DNA of 64,000 bases from Christiangramia bathymodioli (GCA_009735695.1 SRSL01000006.1:168043-232042); one strand, 5' to 3'; counted from the first letter of the stretch, positions 8,596-18,029 are shown. The notes: generated by a model not told the origin, from the sequence alone. Translations and numbers: made by a program.

Positions 8596-9903
8596 CTATA
8601 CTTTTTCCTTATCAAGGCTCATTCGTTCTTCATGGCCTTTGAAAGGCCTGATGATCAGCCTGGCCGCCTTATCGTAATTGATGTAATTGTAGATCCAGTT
8701 AAAGAAAGTAACAGTTCGGTTTCGGAATCCTACCAGGAACCAAAGGTGCACAAACATCCACACGAACCAGGCAAAGAACCCGGAGAATTTCCATTTATGG
8801 AGATCAACCACCGCGCGGTTCCTACCCACCGTTGCCATGGTGCCCTTATCGAAGTATTCAAAAGCTTCCAGCTTTTCACCTCTTATTAGATGTTTAATGT
8901 TCTTCGCAAGATGTTTTCCCTGCTGAATAGCCGGCTGGGCCACCATGGGATGTCCTTTGGGATATTCCTCAGTTTTCATCACCGCTATATCCCCGATGGC
9001 AAATATGTTTTCATATCCATTCACCTGGTTAAAGGCATTCACCTCATACCGATTGGCCTTCTCGATAATGGCAGAAGCATTCAAACCTTCTACAGGTGCG
9101 CCGGTTACTCCGGCAGACCAGATGAAGGTTTCAGATTTAATGGCGAGGTCGGTATTGGTAGTAACCAAATGACCATCGTAGTTCTTCACCATCGTATTCA
9201 GGTGGATCTTCACTCCAAGTTCCGAGAGCATCTCGTGCGCCTTTCGGGAGGCATGCTCGCTCATTGGCGGCAAAACCCGGTCCAAACCTTCCAGCAAATG
9301 TATGTTCATTTCGTTCGGATTGAGGTCTGGATAATCCTTGGGAACGATATGATTACGAAGTTCAGCAATCGCGCCGCTTAATTCTACTCCGGTGGGGCCG
9401 GCACCTACCAGTACGAAATTCAAAAGAGCCTTTCGTCTTTCTGGATCATCGGTTATGGTTGCCTGTTCCAGGTTTTCGAGAATAAGACTTCTGATATTCA
9501 GTGCCTGCGGAACTGTTTTCATCCACATCCCGTATTTTTCTATACTTTTATTTCCGAAGAAATTGGTTTTAGAACCGGTTGCGATGACCAAATAATCATA
9601 AACCAAATCCCCAATACTGGTATGAACCGTATTTTTTTCCGGAGAGATCGAATTTACTTCGGCCAGTCTGAAAAAACAGCGTTCGCTGTTACGGGTGATC
9701 TTTCTTAAGGGATAAGCGATACTGTCTGGTTCCAGGCCCGAAGTTGAAACCTGGTATAACAAGGGCTGAAATGTGTGATAATTATGGCGGTCTAATAACA
9801 CCATCTGCATTTCCTCCTTCAGTATCTTTCTTGCCAAAGCCATTCCAGCAAAGCCACCTCCAACAATAACGACTCTGGGTAAATTGGTTTCTGGGATATT
9901 CAT
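8596..9903 (-). CDS. ndh: type II NADH dehydrogenase (NDH-2)
   Basis: A 435-residue flavoprotein. The FAD-binding VVIVGGGFAGMALARKI lies at the N-terminus, NAD-binding FVLVGAGPTGVELSGAIAEL near 165, and IFAIGDIA near 310. A hydrophobic C-terminus (FFAWFVWMFVHLWFLVGF) would sit on the membrane. It passes electrons from NADH to quinone without pumping protons. I chose the ATG at 9903 (MNIPETN); an upstream in-frame TTG at 9924 lies inside a promoter-like -7 box. Confidence 0.92.
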   Translation of the reverse strand: MNIPETNLPRVVIVGGGFAGMALARKILKEEMQMVLLDRHNYHTFQPLLYQVSTSGLEPDSIAYPLRKITRNSERCFFRLAEVNSISPEKNTVHTSIGDLVYDYLVIATGSKTNFFGNKSIEKYGMWMKTVPQALNIRSLILENLEQATITDDPERRKALLNFVLVGAGPTGVELSGAIAELRNHIVPKDYPDLNPNEMNIHLLEGLDRVLPPMSEHASRKAHEMLSELGVKIHLNTMVKNYDGHLVTTNTDLAIKSETFIWSAGVTGAPVEGLNASAIIEKANRYEVNAFNQVNGYENIFAIGDIAVMKTEEYPKGHPMVAQPAIQQGKHLAKNIKHLIRGEKLEAFEYFDKGTMATVGRNRAVVDLHKWKFSGFFAWFVWMFVHLWFLVGFRNRTVTFFNWIYNYINYDKAARLIIRPFKGHEERMSLDKEKV

Positions 9904-9921
9904 GAATAGGCGGGTTTTGGC

Positions 9922-9929
9922 CAAATTTA
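9922..9929 (-). promoter_or_regulatory. -7 promoter box of the NDH-2 gene
   Basis: The minus strand reads TAAATTTG, a full match to the Bacteroidota -7 consensus TAnnTTTG, about 19 bp before the chosen ATG. No clear -33 TTTG is present. The box argues against the upstream TTG start. Confidence 0.45.
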
Positions 9930-10027
9930 AGATTTATAGAAGTAATAGGATAGCGATTAACGTTATATTAAAGTTTTTTGTAACATAGATGAGCTTTTGA
10001 CTACCTATTGATGCTAACCAAACTTTC

Positions 10028-10522
10028 GTGAACAAAGAATTAGAACATCAGTTTGTAAAGAACCTGGAAAGGCATCAGAACATCGCACATAAGATCTGCA
10101 GGATCTATACGCATGACCAGGAATCGCACAACGACCTGTTCCAGGAGATCACCATTCAGTTATGGAAAGCTTACCCCAAGTTTAGAGGCGACTCAAAATT
10201 CAGTACCTGGATGTACCGCGTGGCCTTGAACACCGCGATCACCCTGTACCGAAAGAAAAAGAGAAGCATCCAAACCCAGGACTATGACAGTGTTCATTTT
10301 AAGATCAAGGCCGAACCTTATGACGATCAGGCCGAGGTTCATTTAAAACTGATGTATGACGCGATTCGCGAATTGAACGATATCGATAAGGCGCTTGTGT
10401 TCCTGTACCTGGAAGACAAGAATTATGCTGAGATATCGGAAACCCTTGGAATTACAGAAGTGAATGCCCGGGTAAAAATGAACAGAATAAAGACAAAATT
10501 AAAAAGCATAATTAATCCTTGA
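10028..10522 (+). CDS. ECF-type RNA polymerase sigma-70 factor
   Basis: A 164-residue sigma factor starting at GTG. Region 2 is seen in DLFQEITIQLWKAYPKFRG and FSTWMYRVALNTAITLYRKK (45-80), region 4 in KNYAEISETLGITEVNARVK (about 130-150). It is followed 6 bp later by a membrane protein, so the two form an operon. Sequence family assignment is firm; target genes are unknown. Confidence 0.93.
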   Translation: MNKELEHQFVKNLERHQNIAHKICRIYTHDQESHNDLFQEITIQLWKAYPKFRGDSKFSTWMYRVALNTAITLYRKKKRSIQTQDYDSVHFKIKAEPYDDQAEVHLKLMYDAIRELNDIDKALVFLYLEDKNYAEISETLGITEVNARVKMNRIKTKLKSIINP

Positions 10523-10528
10523 TACTAT

Positions 10529-11164
10529 ATGGATAATCTGGATCTATTAAAAAAGGATTGGAAAAAACAGGAGGCGAACCTTCCACATCTTTCCTATGAG
10601 CAGTTATATAAAATGATATGGAACCGATCCTCGTCCATTACAAAATGGATCTTTTTCATCAGTATCATTGAATTCCTGGGGATGTCCCTGCTCAATATAT
10701 TTTTGGCAGATGAAGAATTGTACGCTCAATTGGAACTTTACAATCTTACCAACTTCAATATAATTTACAACATCCTGCATTATGGAATAACCTTCTTTTT
10801 TATTTACAGGTTCTATATCAATTACAAAAAGATCAACGCTACAGACAATGCATCTCAATTGATGGATAGTATCATGCGAACCAGGAAGACGGTAAAGAAT
10901 TATATTGGATTTGTGCTTATTTCTGGAGCTGTAGCCTTTACCATCGCCATGATCATTATTGCCAAAAGCGATAATCTTATTCCCGGGGAGCAGACTTCAG
11001 AAGTCTTTGGGCTTACCGAATGGCTTATTTTTATTGGAGTTTCAGTACTTATGCTGGCAATCTTGCTCGGTGGCCTTTGGCTTTTATACCGCCTTATCTA
11101 CGGAATCCTTCTTCGCAGATTATATAAAAACTACAAGGAATTAAAGAGACTTGAGATGGAATAA
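10529..11164 (+). CDS. four-helix membrane protein, likely sigma-factor partner
   Basis: A 211-residue protein I do not recognise by family. An N-terminal cytoplasmic stretch (LDLLKKDWKKQEANLPHLSYEQ start) is followed by four hydrophobic helices near 35-55, 75-95, 120-142 and 165-190. It is cotranscribed with the ECF sigma gene just upstream. Position and topology suggest an anti-sigma-like or signal-receiving role, which is inference only. A strong terminator follows directly. Confidence 0.75.
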   Translation: MDNLDLLKKDWKKQEANLPHLSYEQLYKMIWNRSSSITKWIFFISIIEFLGMSLLNIFLADEELYAQLELYNLTNFNIIYNILHYGITFFFIYRFYINYKKINATDNASQLMDSIMRTRKTVKNYIGFVLISGAVAFTIAMIIIAKSDNLIPGEQTSEVFGLTEWLIFIGVSVLMLAILLGGLWLLYRLIYGILLRRLYKNYKELKRLEME

Positions 11165-11166
11165 AA

Positions 11167-11196
11167 AAGATCCCGGCATGAACCGGGATCTTCTGT
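11167..11196 (+). terminator. rho-independent terminator
   Basis: AAGATCCCGG (11167-11176) pairs with CCGGGATCTT (11183-11192), followed by T-rich sequence. It ends the sigma/membrane-protein operon. Confidence 0.85.
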
Positions 11197-11228
11197 TTTT
11201 CAAATTATTTTTTTCAGGATCTACTCAA

Positions 11229-12032
11229 TCAATAATCCCATCTTCGCTGCTGGTTCAGGTCTTCCATAGCCTGTATCTCCTCTGCAGGAATTACTTTCAG
11301 AAAAGAAGGATGTTGCTCAATGGCGTATTCCAGTTTTCTCACGATCTCCTCTATCGATTCATTTTCATAATCGATATCCAGCGGTTCCTTGATCTGGAAA
11401 CTTTGAAGGATACCTCGTTTTTTGATGCGAAGGCCTTTTTTATCGAAAGATCTTCGAAAGCCATCAATAACGATCGGGATCACGATTGGTTTATGATTTT
11501 TGATAATATGAGCCGTTCCTTTACGAATGGGTTTAAAAGGCTTGGTGGTTCCCTGCGGAAAGGTGATCACCCAGCCGTCTTCCAATGCCCTGCCAATATT
11601 TTCGGTATCATTGGGATTCACTTCTCTTTTGATCTCCTTTCCCTTGGATCTCCAGGTACGCTCTACAGTGATCGCACCGGCGTAAGCCATGATCCTTGCC
11701 AGTAAACCAGCTCTCATGGTTTCCTTGGCAGCCACATAATAGATATTGAGCTTGGGTTGCCAGAGGTACCCAACATTCTTAATGCTATCTACCCTTCCAC
11801 TTAAACTAGCATTAAATACATGGAACATGGCCGTAACATCGGCAAAGTAAGTTTGATGATTCGATACGAAAAGTACATTGGTAGGAGGCAAATTCTTGAT
11901 GATCTCAGAGCCTTCTATCTGCAATTCATTGAAACCGCGATATCTCCTATGGGTAAGCACTCCGAATACTCGAATAAGCCATTTCTTTAAGATCAAATAA
12001 TGTCCGAAGGGGTTCTTCTTAAATAATCCCAT
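11229..12032 (-). CDS. 1-acyl-glycerol-3-phosphate acyltransferase family protein
   Basis: A 267-residue PlsC-family acyltransferase. The catalytic block reads SNHQTYFADV near residue 80, the acyl-acceptor motif FPQGTT near 175. The usual spacing is H-x4-D; here the Asp is five residues after the His, a pattern I associate with a Bacteroidota subgroup. It would add a fatty acid to lysophosphatidate or a related lipid at the inner membrane. Single gene, no signal peptide. Confidence 0.85.
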   Translation of the reverse strand: MGLFKKNPFGHYLILKKWLIRVFGVLTHRRYRGFNELQIEGSEIIKNLPPTNVLFVSNHQTYFADVTAMFHVFNASLSGRVDSIKNVGYLWQPKLNIYYVAAKETMRAGLLARIMAYAGAITVERTWRSKGKEIKREVNPNDTENIGRALEDGWVITFPQGTTKPFKPIRKGTAHIIKNHKPIVIPIVIDGFRRSFDKKGLRIKKRGILQSFQIKEPLDIDYENESIEEIVRKLEYAIEQHPSFLKVIPAEEIQAMEDLNQQRRWDY

Positions 12033-12096
12033 GATTTTCGCTTCAATTTTGCAACTTCCGAAAAAGAATTGCCGACAAATATACTAATTTAGTTTC

Positions 12097-12738
12097 CTAT
12101 TGAATTTTAATTAGCATTTCTCTTATCTCGCTCAGCATCATACCTGTAGCGCCCCAAACCACGTATCCGTTCAATTTATAGGCAGGCACCTGTATGTTTT
12201 TAGCGTATGAGGTGGTCAGGTTTTCACTTATCAGGTTCTTATCATCCAGGAAGTCGAAAAGATTGACTTCAAGGATCTTTTCCACCTCCGATTCCTGCGG
12301 AATCATTCTTGGCGTATTTTCGACAATGCCAAGGTATGGTTGCACCCAGAAATTGGATGGTGGAATATAGAGCTTCGTAAGTTTTTTGATCACCTGAATA
12401 TGATCCCTGGGAATCCCAATTTCCTCTTCGGTTTCCCTTAAAGCGGTTTCCTGAATATCACGATCTGTCTTCTCGAGTCTGCCCCCCGGGAAACCAACCT
12501 GGTTGGAATGCACTCCTTCGTAAGCGGTCCTAAGAATAAGGGCCAGCCTGGTAAGCTTCGCTTCATCTGGATAAAAAACCGCCATTACCCCAGCCTGTTG
12601 CGGATTGCGTTTTGCCATATCGATCTGTTCCAGTTCCCTTATCCGGAGCATTGGAGCCAGTTTTCTATGGGCAGCTTCACCGGGAAGCGGCATTTTTTTT
12701 AACTTTGAAATCCTGTTTTTAAAAATCTCGAATTCCAT
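12097..12738 (-). CDS. Nudix hydrolase, CoA pyrophosphatase-like
   Basis: A 213-residue Nudix protein. The core reads FPGGRLEKTDRDIQ and ALRETEEEIGI (about 75-105), with SNQVGFPGG before it; this is the pattern of the NUDT7/NudL coenzyme A pyrophosphatase group, whose first Nudix Glu is displaced. It would cleave CoA or acyl-CoA to phosphopantetheine and 3',5'-ADP. Its start codon shares the tetranucleotide CATG with the start of the divergent neighbour. Confidence 0.87.
   Translation of the reverse strand: MEFEIFKNRISKLKKMPLPGEAAHRKLAPMLRIRELEQIDMAKRNPQQAGVMAVFYPDEAKLTRLALILRTAYEGVHSNQVGFPGGRLEKTDRDIQETALRETEEEIGIPRDHIQVIKKLTKLYIPPSNFWVQPYLGIVENTPRMIPQESEVEKILEVNLFDFLDDKNLISENLTTSYAKNIQVPAYKLNGYVVWGATGMMLSEIREMLIKIQ
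12700..12707 (+). promoter_or_regulatory. -7 promoter box of the peptidyl-prolyl isomerase gene
   Basis: TAACTTTG fits TAnnTTTG exactly and lies about 30 bp before the ATG at 12737, inside the opposite-strand Nudix coding region. No good -33 element is visible. Confidence 0.4.
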
Positions 12739-13510
12739 GTTTAGAAATCTTTCTTTTTTAGCAATTCTCTTTATTGCAATTTTAGCAAGTTGTGAAGATA
12801 AGGAATCTTCTTCTAAGGCTAATGCCAGGCCTACTGCCGAAGAACTTGAAAAGCAACGAAAGGAAGACTCGATTCAGCGTGCCAGGGATAGCATTTTCGA
12901 ACTTCGGAAAAAGGAACTTGCGAAAAGCGACAAGGATACCAAGATCGAACAGAATCCCAAGTTCCCCATCGTCCAGGAAGAATTTATACCAACCATGATG
13001 GAATACGGGAAAGAAAATCCGGAAACCAAGGTTCGTATCAAGACCAAATTTGGAAATATAGATGTTCAGCTTTACCGGGACACTCCTTTGCACCGGGCAA
13101 ATTTCATCATGCTGGTAAAAAACGATTACTTCAACGATACTTTCTTCCACAGGGTAGCCCCGGGCTTTGTGATCCAGGGTGGTAATGCCGATAACCAGAT
13201 CACAGCAAGCAACCGTGGTGATGTCGGAAATTATCTTATCCCCAGCGAATTCGATGCAGGGCACAAACATACCTACGGAGCCTTTTCAGCAGCCAAATAT
13301 GCCGAACAGAACGTGAGCAAGGCTTCCTCTCCTTTTGAATTCTTTATCGTGATGGATAAGGATGGTACTCCGCACCTCAATAACGATCATACCGTATTCG
13401 GAAGAGTGATTGATGGGATGGATGTAGCCGAAAAGATCGCCCAGGTGAAAACCGGAAATTCGGAGTGGCCAATTGATAATGTGGAAATGGATATCGAGAT
13501 CCTGGAATAA
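12737..13510 (+). CDS. cyclophilin-type peptidyl-prolyl isomerase lipoprotein
   Basis: A 257-residue protein. A lipoprotein signal ends in AILASC (Cys about 18), then comes a charged linker of 80 residues and a cyclophilin domain with FHRVAPGFVIQGGN, GAFSAAKY and FEFFIVMDKDGTPHLNNDHTVFGRVIDGMD. It would assist protein folding in the periplasm. The frame is open upstream, but the lipoprotein signal fixes the start at 12737. The start overlaps that of the divergent Nudix gene, and a TAACTTTG box lies at 12700-12707 inside that gene. Confidence 0.9.
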   Translation: MFRNLSFLAILFIAILASCEDKESSSKANARPTAEELEKQRKEDSIQRARDSIFELRKKELAKSDKDTKIEQNPKFPIVQEEFIPTMMEYGKENPETKVRIKTKFGNIDVQLYRDTPLHRANFIMLVKNDYFNDTFFHRVAPGFVIQGGNADNQITASNRGDVGNYLIPSEFDAGHKHTYGAFSAAKYAEQNVSKASSPFEFFIVMDKDGTPHLNNDHTVFGRVIDGMDVAEKIAQVKTGNSEWPIDNVEMDIEILE

Positions 13511-14224
13511 CTATCGCTGCGTATAGAAATTATAATCCTGAATAACGCGCTTCACGAAATCGATCGGGCGTTCGTCTATTTTCACCTGGAGTAATTCCTC
13601 TAATTTCCGACTAAGCGAAAGGATGATATGATGCTGGCCTTCTCGCCGGGCAGTTCGGTACAGATTCTTGACCTCCTGAATATCCTTGTCGGTTAATACG
13701 GTGACCTGTGGATATTTTGGCTGATAATCTTCCGGGAGATCCACCATTAAAGTCTGGCTTAGTCCAATCTGGGATCTTTCAGAAATTACGGTGGTTCCCG
13801 CGGCGATATCACCCAGTCGCTGGCCTTTTCCATTCAAGAGAATGCTAACCACGGCCACCCCTCCACTAGTAAGACTGATATCGATAATACGCAATAACCA
13901 TCTTATCAGGTAATGTGAAAAGTGAGGCCGAGTCCCGTCTTTTCTAACCACTCGTATCTGGAGAAGCGCTTTTCCAGGGGTACGTCCATTCCAAAAGGTT
14001 TCCCAAAGCAGGTAATACAAAAATGGGGGTAAACCCAGCACCAGATAATACATGAATTCGCTGCTCCCCACATTTCCAACAGCTCCCATAGTGATGCCTG
14101 CAATGACCATATAAACCACGATGATGGCGAGGTCTACGAAAAAAGCAAGGATACGCTCCCCTATTCCCGCTACATTTTGCTCTATACTTGTATTTTGAGC
14201 GGTTTCGATTTGAAAATTATCCAT
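13511..14224 (-). CDS. RDD family membrane protein
   Basis: A 237-residue protein. The RDD domain has GIGERILAFFVDLAIIV at its start, a WNGRTPGKALLQIRVVRKDG block and a third helix near 120-140; about 90 hydrophilic residues follow. The function of RDD proteins is mostly unknown; some act in ion transport. It ends right after the convergent isomerase gene and is divergent from the SpoIIM/MoxR operon, a pairing common in Bacteroidota. Confidence 0.85.
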   Translation of the reverse strand: MDNFQIETAQNTSIEQNVAGIGERILAFFVDLAIIVVYMVIAGITMGAVGNVGSSEFMYYLVLGLPPFLYYLLWETFWNGRTPGKALLQIRVVRKDGTRPHFSHYLIRWLLRIIDISLTSGGVAVVSILLNGKGQRLGDIAAGTTVISERSQIGLSQTLMVDLPEDYQPKYPQVTVLTDKDIQEVKNLYRTARREGQHHIILSLSRKLEELLQVKIDERPIDFVKRVIQDYNFYTQR

Positions 14225-14240
14225 TAAATATGTTACTTTG
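14209..14240 (+). promoter_or_regulatory. promoter of the SpoIIM-MoxR-DUF58 operon
   Basis: TTTG at 14209-14212 and TTACTTTG at 14233-14240, 20 bp apart, fit the Bacteroidota -33/-7 pattern with one mismatch in the -7 box. The predicted start lies about 10 bp before the ATG at 14258. Confidence 0.5.
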
Positions 14241-14257
14241 GGTTTAATTCAGAAAAA

Positions 14258-15250
14258 ATGCGCGAAGCTGCTTTTGTACGGCAAAATAAAGATAAATGGG
14301 TTAAGTACGAAAGCCTCCTTCAAAATAATAGAAGCCTGTCTCCGGAACAACTTTCAGATATTTATATAGAGCTTAGCGACGACCTGAGCTATTCACAAAC
14401 CTTTTATCCAAAAAGCAATACCGCAAGGTATCTCAACGGGCTGGCCTCCCATGCGCATCAGTATATCTACCGTAATAAAAAGGAATCTGGTAACCGGTTG
14501 ATCCGTTTTTTTACACAAGAATTCCCTTCTCAGTTTCATAAATATCAGAAACAGTTGTTACTTAGTTTTTTGATTTTTGCGGTCTTTACTTTGATAGGCG
14601 CTTATAGTTCGGCAACCAATTCAGCCTTTGTAAGGTCGATACTTGGAGATGCCTATGTGAACATGACACTGGAAAATATTGCCAATAACGATCCCATGGC
14701 GGTCTATAAGAAAATGGCAGAAACCGATATGTTTCTGGGCATTACCATCAATAATATCAAGGTTTCCCTGATGGCTTTTTCACTTGGAATCCTTGCCGGG
14801 ATGGGAACCATATACCTGCTCATGCAGAATGCGATCATGCTGGGCAGTTTTCAGTATTTCTTTTATGATAAAGGTCTGCTTTGGGAATCGGCCAGGACGA
14901 TCTGGATACATGGGACCATCGAGATCTCGGTGATTATCGTGGCTGGCTGTGCGGGACTGGTCGTGGGTAAAAGCATTTTGTTTCCCGGCACCTATTCCCG
15001 GCTTAATTCCTTTACCAGGGGTGTAAAGGACGGGATGAAGATCGTGATTAGCACCATTCCGTTCTTTATCATTGCGGGTTTTCTGGAAGGATTTGTAACC
15101 CGAATCACAGAAATGCCAGACTGGCTGGCAATCCTGATCATTTCAGGTTCCCTGGCCCTTATCTTGTTCTATTACGTTTATTATCCCATATATCTATTTA
15201 AAAAGTCCAAAAATGACTCAGGATTACATCAAATTCAAAAAACGCCGTGA
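14258..15250 (+). CDS. SpoIIM (stage II sporulation protein M) family membrane protein
   Basis: A 330-residue protein with a soluble N-terminus (1-100) and about five transmembrane helices after residue 105. The ITINNIKVSLMAFSLGILAG and IHGTIEISVIIVAGCAGL segments are typical of the SpoIIM/DUF95 family. The name comes from Bacillus sporulation; this organism group does not sporulate. It opens a six-gene operon and overlaps the next gene by 38 bp. Role unknown, probably in membrane or envelope remodelling with the MoxR system. Confidence 0.85.
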   Translation: MREAAFVRQNKDKWVKYESLLQNNRSLSPEQLSDIYIELSDDLSYSQTFYPKSNTARYLNGLASHAHQYIYRNKKESGNRLIRFFTQEFPSQFHKYQKQLLLSFLIFAVFTLIGAYSSATNSAFVRSILGDAYVNMTLENIANNDPMAVYKKMAETDMFLGITINNIKVSLMAFSLGILAGMGTIYLLMQNAIMLGSFQYFFYDKGLLWESARTIWIHGTIEISVIIVAGCAGLVVGKSILFPGTYSRLNSFTRGVKDGMKIVISTIPFFIIAGFLEGFVTRITEMPDWLAILIISGSLALILFYYVYYPIYLFKKSKNDSGLHQIQKTP

Positions 15251-16070
15251 ACTGGGAGAGATCCTGAGCGTCACATTTAAGTTCATCAGAGAAAATTACA
15301 AGCTTGCAAGCAAGATCCTGTTAAAGGTCGTGGGACCGGTCTTTCTGGTTCTCGTGGCTGCCATTTCTTATTATTCCTTTGCTACCCTGGCTAGCGTTGA
15401 CGGTGAAGGCAAGGGTTTTAGTGGAATTTTAATCCCCATGCTCGTCCTTTACCTGGCTTATATGCTGTATGTTTCTACTGTTACCGGAACCGTTTACCAC
15501 ATTATCAAATCTTATAACAGGCATAAGGGTGAGATCGTGGAAGCCGAAGTTGTGGAAGGTATGAAAGCCGATTTTGGCAAACTTCTTTTACTAACCTTCG
15601 TGTCATGGATCATTGTGATCGCCGGGCTAATGTTCTTTTTTATTCCCGGTATCTACCTGGCAGTTCCCATGAGCATGGTGAATGCCATTCTTGTCTTTGA
15701 AAGAAGAAGCGTTGGAGAAAGCATTTCAGAAAGCTTCAAACTCATCAAACAGAACTGGTGGATGACCTTCGCCAGTATTATTTGCGTAGCGATCATCGTC
15801 TACCTGATTGGCCTGGTTTTCCAGTTACCCGGTATATTCTATATGATCTTTAAAACAGTGCTTTCAGCTACCGAACATTCTGCCAGCGAAGGAGATAATA
15901 TGTTCGGAACCGGCTTTGTGGTGGTGAATATTGTTACTTCCATTATCCAGTATATCGTGTACAGCATTACCCCGGTAGGTTTCGCATTTATCTATTTCGA
16001 CCTGAATGAGAAACAAAATTTCACCGGTACTTACGAAACCATAGAAAACCTGGGAAAAGAACGATCTTGA
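15213..16070 (+). CDS. six-helix integral membrane protein of the MoxR operon
   Basis: A 285-residue protein rich in hydrophobic helices (about 35-60, 70-95, 125-160, 190-215, 235-260). The IPGIYLAVPMSMVNAILVFE block and ESFKLIKQNWWMTF resemble glycerophosphoryl-diester-phosphodiesterase-type membrane domains and DUF975 proteins, but I cannot fix the family. It overlaps both neighbours, so translation is coupled. Conserved in this operon type across Flavobacteriaceae by recall. Confidence 0.78.
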   Translation: MTQDYIKFKKRRELGEILSVTFKFIRENYKLASKILLKVVGPVFLVLVAAISYYSFATLASVDGEGKGFSGILIPMLVLYLAYMLYVSTVTGTVYHIIKSYNRHKGEIVEAEVVEGMKADFGKLLLLTFVSWIIVIAGLMFFFIPGIYLAVPMSMVNAILVFERRSVGESISESFKLIKQNWWMTFASIICVAIIVYLIGLVFQLPGIFYMIFKTVLSATEHSASEGDNMFGTGFVVVNIVTSIIQYIVYSITPVGFAFIYFDLNEKQNFTGTYETIENLGKERS

Positions 16071-16828
16071 AAAATATCCTGTTTATATTAATTCTTTTTA
16101 TTAGCTGCGGAAGCCTTTCCGCGCAGGAGTCAGATACTAGATCTGAAGTGAGAGAAGTAAGATTTGACCAGGATTCTCAATTAAAACCCGTTGAATTCAA
16201 TAAGGAAAAGATCGAAAATTACCGGTCTCAGCCAGATTATAGCTATATGCAGGTTGAGGAAAAGGAAAGCTGGTGGAGCCGATTTAAAAAATGGCTGAAT
16301 GCAAAATACAATCAATTCATCAGCTGGTTATTCGGTGAATACGAACCCAATTCCTTTCTGGCTTTTATCATTTCCATTATTCCCTACCTGGTATTATTCT
16401 TATTGCTCGGGCTGGTCGCCTGGCTTTTCTCAAGGCTGAACCCGGGCAGACGGGTATTGCGCACTCAGAAGCCTTCAGAAGTTTTTATTTCAGAAGAAGA
16501 GGAATTGATAAAAGGGGACGATCTTCCGGCATTGATCAAAGAGGCCATAAAAAACCAGCAATATCGCCTGGCGGTAAGATATTATTATCTCAATAGTCTT
16601 CAAAAACTGGACGAGCTGGAGCTGATCGATTATACCTTCCAGAAAACCAATAAAGATTACCAGTTGGAAATAAGAAATGAGGCTTTAAAAAGACATTTTT
16701 CTGAAATCAGCAAGCTATACGAGTTTATCTGGTATGGTAATTTTGAAGTTTCAGAAACCGATTTCCAGCTGGCAGAGAAAGGATTCTCTCGCATGGATGC
16801 TCATCTTAAATCGGTACGTTATGAATAG
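16067..16828 (+). CDS. DUF4129 domain protein
   Basis: A 253-residue protein starting at TTG, whose bases overlap the TGA stop of the gene before. The first 20 residues are a signal peptide ending at LSAQ. A single helix lies at about 95-120, and a cytoplasmic DUF4129 domain follows (LPALIKEAIKNQQYRLAVRYYYL, ELIDYTFQKTNKDY). DUF4129 often pairs with MoxR and DUF58 genes, as here. No catalytic motif is visible. Confidence 0.85.
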   Translation: MKNILFILILFISCGSLSAQESDTRSEVREVRFDQDSQLKPVEFNKEKIENYRSQPDYSYMQVEEKESWWSRFKKWLNAKYNQFISWLFGEYEPNSFLAFIISIIPYLVLFLLLGLVAWLFSRLNPGRRVLRTQKPSEVFISEEEELIKGDDLPALIKEAIKNQQYRLAVRYYYLNSLQKLDELELIDYTFQKTNKDYQLEIRNEALKRHFSEISKLYEFIWYGNFEVSETDFQLAEKGFSRMDAHLKSVRYE

Positions 16829-18029
16829 GACCTATAAAATAGCTCTTGCCCTGTTCATGTTACTGGTGATTAGCCTGGTTTGGCTGGAAAGTACCGAACC
16901 TGAACCTATAAACTGGACTCCCAGTTATACCAATCTGGATAAAATTCCGCTGGGTGCCCGCATCTTTTTTGAGAGCTGGAACGATATCAACCCGGAAATC
17001 CACGAGGTGGAAATTCCTCCTTATGAATTTCTGAATTCAGATGCTCAGCAAGGCACCTATTTCTTTTTGAATAATTCTGTTGGTTTTGACGATAATGAAC
17101 TGGATCGGTTACTGAACTGGGTTTCAGAAGGAAACAGGCTGTTCATTTCCAGTTATGGTTTCGGTGAAAATCTGGAGGATACTCTTAATCTTGAACTGAA
17201 ATCCTACATCGATACCAAAGGTTTTACCTCGAGGCCAAAATTGAATCTGGTACATCCAGATCTTCGATTCAGGAACAGTATTGAATTCGACCAGGACCTG
17301 CCAGCGGTTTATTTCAGTAAGATTGATACGACCAATCATATGGCGCTGGGAAGCTCGCAATTAGATCAGGATGATCCTGAAGAATACCTGAATTTCATCA
17401 AAACCGATTTTGGTGAAGGGGAAATATTCCTGCATACCGTTCCGCAGGCCTTCAGCAATTATTTCCTGTTGAAAGATGAAAATTACCGCTATCCCGAAGC
17501 CGTTCTGGCCTACCTGGGCACCGGACAGACTTACTGGGACGCCTATTACAAATCTGGGAAAAGCTTTTTTACCTCTCCCCTATATATCTTACTGAATAAC
17601 CGCCCCTTGAAATGGGCCTATTATTTCATGGCAATCGCGGCCATACTTTTTGTGATTTTTGAAGGAAAAAGAAAACAACGAGCCATCCCGGTAGTTCCAC
17701 CAGTCACCAATAAAAGTGTTGAGTTCACCGAAACCATCTCCAGCCTTTATCTGGAACAGAAGAAATACCCTGAGCTTGGTCTCAAGAAGATCGCGCTGTT
17801 TCAGGAATTCATCAGAAACCAGTACAGGTTGGAAACCAGCAGTCCGAATTCCGAATTTCAAAGGCAACTAGCCGCAAAAAGTGGAAATAGTATGGAGGAA
17901 ACGAAGCGACTTTTTGAAAGAATACTTAATTTTCAGCAAAGCAGAACGAATTCAAAACAAGAGTTCTTCGAACTCAGCAAAAGCATAAACTCATTTAAAT
18001 CAACCAATGGAAAAAGAAGAGACCCATAA
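16821..18029 (+). CDS. DUF4350 domain protein
   Basis: A 402-residue protein. The frame is open further upstream, but the ATG at 16821 opens a clear signal anchor ([18 protein letters not shown]). A GATase-like periplasmic DUF4350 domain follows ([29 protein letters not shown]), then a second helix near 295 ([18 protein letters not shown]) and a helical cytoplasmic tail. It overlaps its upstream neighbour by 8 bp and the MoxR gene by 23 bp. Confidence 0.85.
   Translation: MNRTYKIALALFMLLVISLVWLESTEPEPINWTPSYTNLDKIPLGARIFFESWNDINPEIHEVEIPPYEFLNSDAQQGTYFFLNNSVGFDDNELDRLLNWVSEGNRLFISSYGFGENLEDTLNLELKSYIDTKGFTSRPKLNLVHPDLRFRNSIEFDQDLPAVYFSKIDTTNHMALGSSQLDQDDPEEYLNFIKTDFGEGEIFLHTVPQAFSNYFLLKDENYRYPEAVLAYLGTGQTYWDAYYKSGKSFFTSPLYILLNNRPLKWAYYFMAIAAILFVIFEGKRKQRAIPVVPPVTNKSVEFTETISSLYLEQKKYPELGLKKIALFQEFIRNQYRLETSSPNSEFQRQLAAKSGNSMEETKRLFERILNFQQSRTNSKQEFFELSKSINSFKSTNGKRRDP

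Noticed and set aside
8890..9381. Open frame of 163 codons opposite the NDH-2 gene
   Set aside because: Antisense to a conserved flavoprotein gene, with no coding sign of its own.
9980..9995. GTAAC upstream of the second ECF sigma gene
   Set aside because: Only a half site; the other half is absent and there is no box at the regulon distance.
11151..11705. Open frame of 184 codons opposite the acyltransferase gene
   Set aside because: Begins inside a terminator and runs antisense to a clear gene.
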